Positions 7,346 to 8,687 of a stretch of 8,687 nt of DNA are shown one piece after another. The number at the start of each line of letters is the position of its first letter. The first letter of the stretch is position 1. The notes beneath the pieces are model-generated. The model was not told where the DNA came from and ran no database searches. It saw nothing but the letters and a program-made list of their open reading frames with translations. Origin of the DNA: F1-60-MAGs163 sp046091165 (GTDB lineage Bacteria > Actinomycetota > Thermoleophilia > Solirubrobacterales > Solirubrobacteraceae); NCBI GenBank assembly GCA_046091165.1, contig JBJTBE010000025.1, positions 1 to 8,687 of the forward strand, written 5' to 3'. Both the position numbers and the translations under genes were made by a program.

Positions 7346-8687
7346 GCGTCGCCACCTCGGCCTGGCTGGTCCTCGCCTTCCCGCTCGCCGGGATGCTGAC
7401 CATCGCCCTGGGCGGCAAGTACTGGCACCCGCGCGCCGCGGCGATCATCGGCACGCTGGCCATCGCGATCGCCTTCGCCTTCGCGGTCGTCACGCTGGTG
7501 GGCCTCCAGGCGCTACCCGAGGACGGGCGCGTGGTCACCTCGTCGCTGTGGGACCTGGTCAACGTCGGGGGGCTGACCATCCAGGTCGGGATCTACGTCG
7601 ACCCGCTCTCCACCTTCATGGCGCTGGTGGTCACCGGGGTCTCGACGCTGATCCACCTCTACTCCGCCGGCTACATGAAGAGCGACAAGGGGTACGTGCG
7701 CTACTTCGCCTACCTCAACTTCTTCGTCTTCTCGATGCTGCTCCTGGTCCTGGCCGGGAACATGGTGCTGCTGATCGTGGGCTGGGCGTTCGTCGGCGCC
7801 GCCTCGTACATGCTGATCGCCTTCTGGTACCGGCGCACCACCGCGACCGCCGCCGGGATCAAGGCCTTCGTCATCAACGTGGTCGGCGACATCGGCCTGG
7901 TCCTGGGCACGCTCTTCCTCTTCAAGACGATCGGCGCCCTGGACTACGGCTCGCTCTTCGAGAGCGTTCAGGTCGACTTCGCCAGGAACGCGCCCGAGCT
8001 GGTGATCGCGATGATCCTGATCCTCATCGGCGCCTTCGCCAAGTCGGCGCAGATCCCCCTCCACACCTGGCTGCCCGACGCCATGGAGGGCCCGACGCCG
8101 GTCTCCTCCCTGAGCCACGCGGCGACGATGGTCACCGCCGGCGTCTACCTGATCGGGCGCCTGCACCCGCTCTTCGAGTGGGCCCCGACCGCCGCCGACG
8201 TCGGCGCGGTGATCGGCGCCATCACGCTGCTCGTCGCGGGAACGATCGGCCTGGTCATGACCGACATCAAGAAGGTCATCGCCTATTCGACCATGTCGCA
8301 GATCGGCTACATGATCATGGCCGTCTGCGCCGCGGCCTACGTCGGCGGCTTCTTCCACCTGATGACCCACGCCTTCTTCAAGGCGCTGCTGTTCATGGCC
8401 GCCGGCTCCCTCATCGGCGCCATGGGCGGCGAGCAGTCGCTCAACAGGATGAGCGGCTGGCGAAAGGCGCTCCCGTTCACCTTCAGGTGCATGATGGCCG
8501 GGGGCCTGGCGCTGGCCGCCTTCCCCCTCTTCTCGGGCTTCTTCTCCAAGGACTTCCTGCTCTACGAGATCGCCGACCGCGGCGGCCTGTACTGGATCCT
8601 CTACGCCGTCGGCTACATCGGCGCGATCTTCACCGTCTTCTACACCTTCCGGATCCTCTTCCGCCCGTTCTGGGGCGAGCCCTGTGA
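7342..8687 (+). CDS. nuoL: NADH-quinone oxidoreductase subunit L (ND5-type antiporter-like subunit), N-terminal part
   Basis: NuoL is the distal antiporter-like proton-pumping subunit. The frame from ATG 7342 is open for 448 codons to the window edge, out of about 610-660 in full-length homologues. The last helices and the lateral amphipathic helix are therefore outside. Family motifs: YVDPLSTFM (85-93), LIHLYSAGYM (103-112), GWAFVGAASYMLIAFWY (147-163), VVGD (D183), the TM7 lysine K234 in AKSAQIPLHTWLPDAM, GPTPVSSLSHAATMVTAGVY (H259), YSTMSQIGYM, HLMTHAFFKALLF (H339, H343, K347) and the TM12 lysine K403 in GFFSKD. One feature is odd: the TM5 glutamate of the usual GWExVG motif (E. coli NuoL Glu144) is alanine, A149, codon GCG at 7786-7788. 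The rest of the NuoL proton-path set is intact. The TGA at the final three bases is in another frame and does not end this gene. Confidence 0.96.
   Translation, partial: MSVATSAWLVLAFPLAGMLTIALGGKYWHPRAAAIIGTLAIAIAFAFAVVTLVGLQALPEDGRVVTSSLWDLVNVGGLTIQVGIYVDPLSTFMALVVTGVSTLIHLYSAGYMKSDKGYVRYFAYLNFFVFSMLLLVLAGNMVLLIVGWAFVGAASYMLIAFWYRRTTATAAGIKAFVINVVGDIGLVLGTLFLFKTIGALDYGSLFESVQVDFARNAPELVIAMILILIGAFAKSAQIPLHTWLPDAMEGPTPVSSLSHAATMVTAGVYLIGRLHPLFEWAPTAADVGAVIGAITLLVAGTIGLVMTDIKKVIAYSTMSQIGYMIMAVCAAAYVGGFFHLMTHAFFKALLFMAAGSLIGAMGGEQSLNRMSGWRKALPFTFRCMMAGGLALAAFPLFSGFFSKDFLLYEIADRGGLYWILYAVGYIGAIFTVFYTFRILFRPFWGEPC

Noticed and set aside
7513..8370. Antisense open frame of 285 codons opposite nuoL
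   Set aside because: The composition is dominated by Asp, Gly, Val and Arg with repeated HDQ-like stretches, as expected from the reverse complement of hydrophobic codons. No motif and no upstream signal.
7548..8687. A + strand frame ending in TGA at the last three bases, overlapping nuoL
   Set aside because: It is an Arg/Pro/Ala-rich shadow frame. The frame from 7342 carries all the NuoL motifs and remains open through the window end.

Overview
The window is an uninterrupted internal slice of a bacterial respiratory complex I (NADH:quinone oxidoreductase, type I) operon. It runs entirely on the + strand in the canonical order nuoD(3' end)-nuoE-nuoF-nuoG-nuoH-nuoI-nuoJ-nuoK-nuoL(5' part). 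Every subunit was identified from family motifs read in the translations, not from a database search. nuoA-C and most of nuoD should lie upstream, and the rest of nuoL plus nuoM and nuoN downstream.

The DNA is strongly GC-rich (third codon positions almost all G or C), stops are nearly all TGA, two genes start with GTG, and neighbouring genes overlap by 1 or 4 bases. This fits a high-GC actinobacterium. A deep-branching lineage such as Thermoleophilia/Solirubrobacterales is my impression from the wording of the proteins, but no marker here proves it. Nothing suggests horizontal transfer, mobile DNA or a boundary.

Layout: 1-340 holds the C-terminus of NuoD (Q module). 340-4804 holds the NADH-oxidising N module: NuoE ([2Fe-2S] N1a), NuoF (FMN, NADH site and [4Fe-4S] N3) and NuoG (N1b, N5, N4 and the extra cluster N7). 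4801-5829 is NuoH, the membrane subunit that forms the quinone chamber with NuoD and NuoB. 5834-6370 is NuoI (clusters N6a and N6b), which passes electrons from NuoG toward NuoB and quinone. 6375-8687 holds the membrane subunits NuoJ, NuoK and the start of NuoL, which carry the proton-translocation path. Electrons run NADH > FMN (NuoF) > N3 > N1b/N4/N5 (NuoG) > N6a/N6b (NuoI) > N2 (NuoB, outside the window) > quinone at the NuoD/NuoH interface. This drives proton pumping through NuoH/J/K/L and the unseen NuoM and NuoN.

No intergenic space exceeds 4 bases, so there is no room for promoters, terminators or RNA genes between genes. No previously undescribed system is visible. The points worth a second look are departures from family norms inside well-known subunits. 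The clearest are a NuoL that lacks the conserved TM5 glutamate (Ala in its place), a NuoE with a roughly 50-residue N-terminal extension and a shortened loop between its cluster cysteine pairs, and a non-standard FMN-loop sequence in NuoF.
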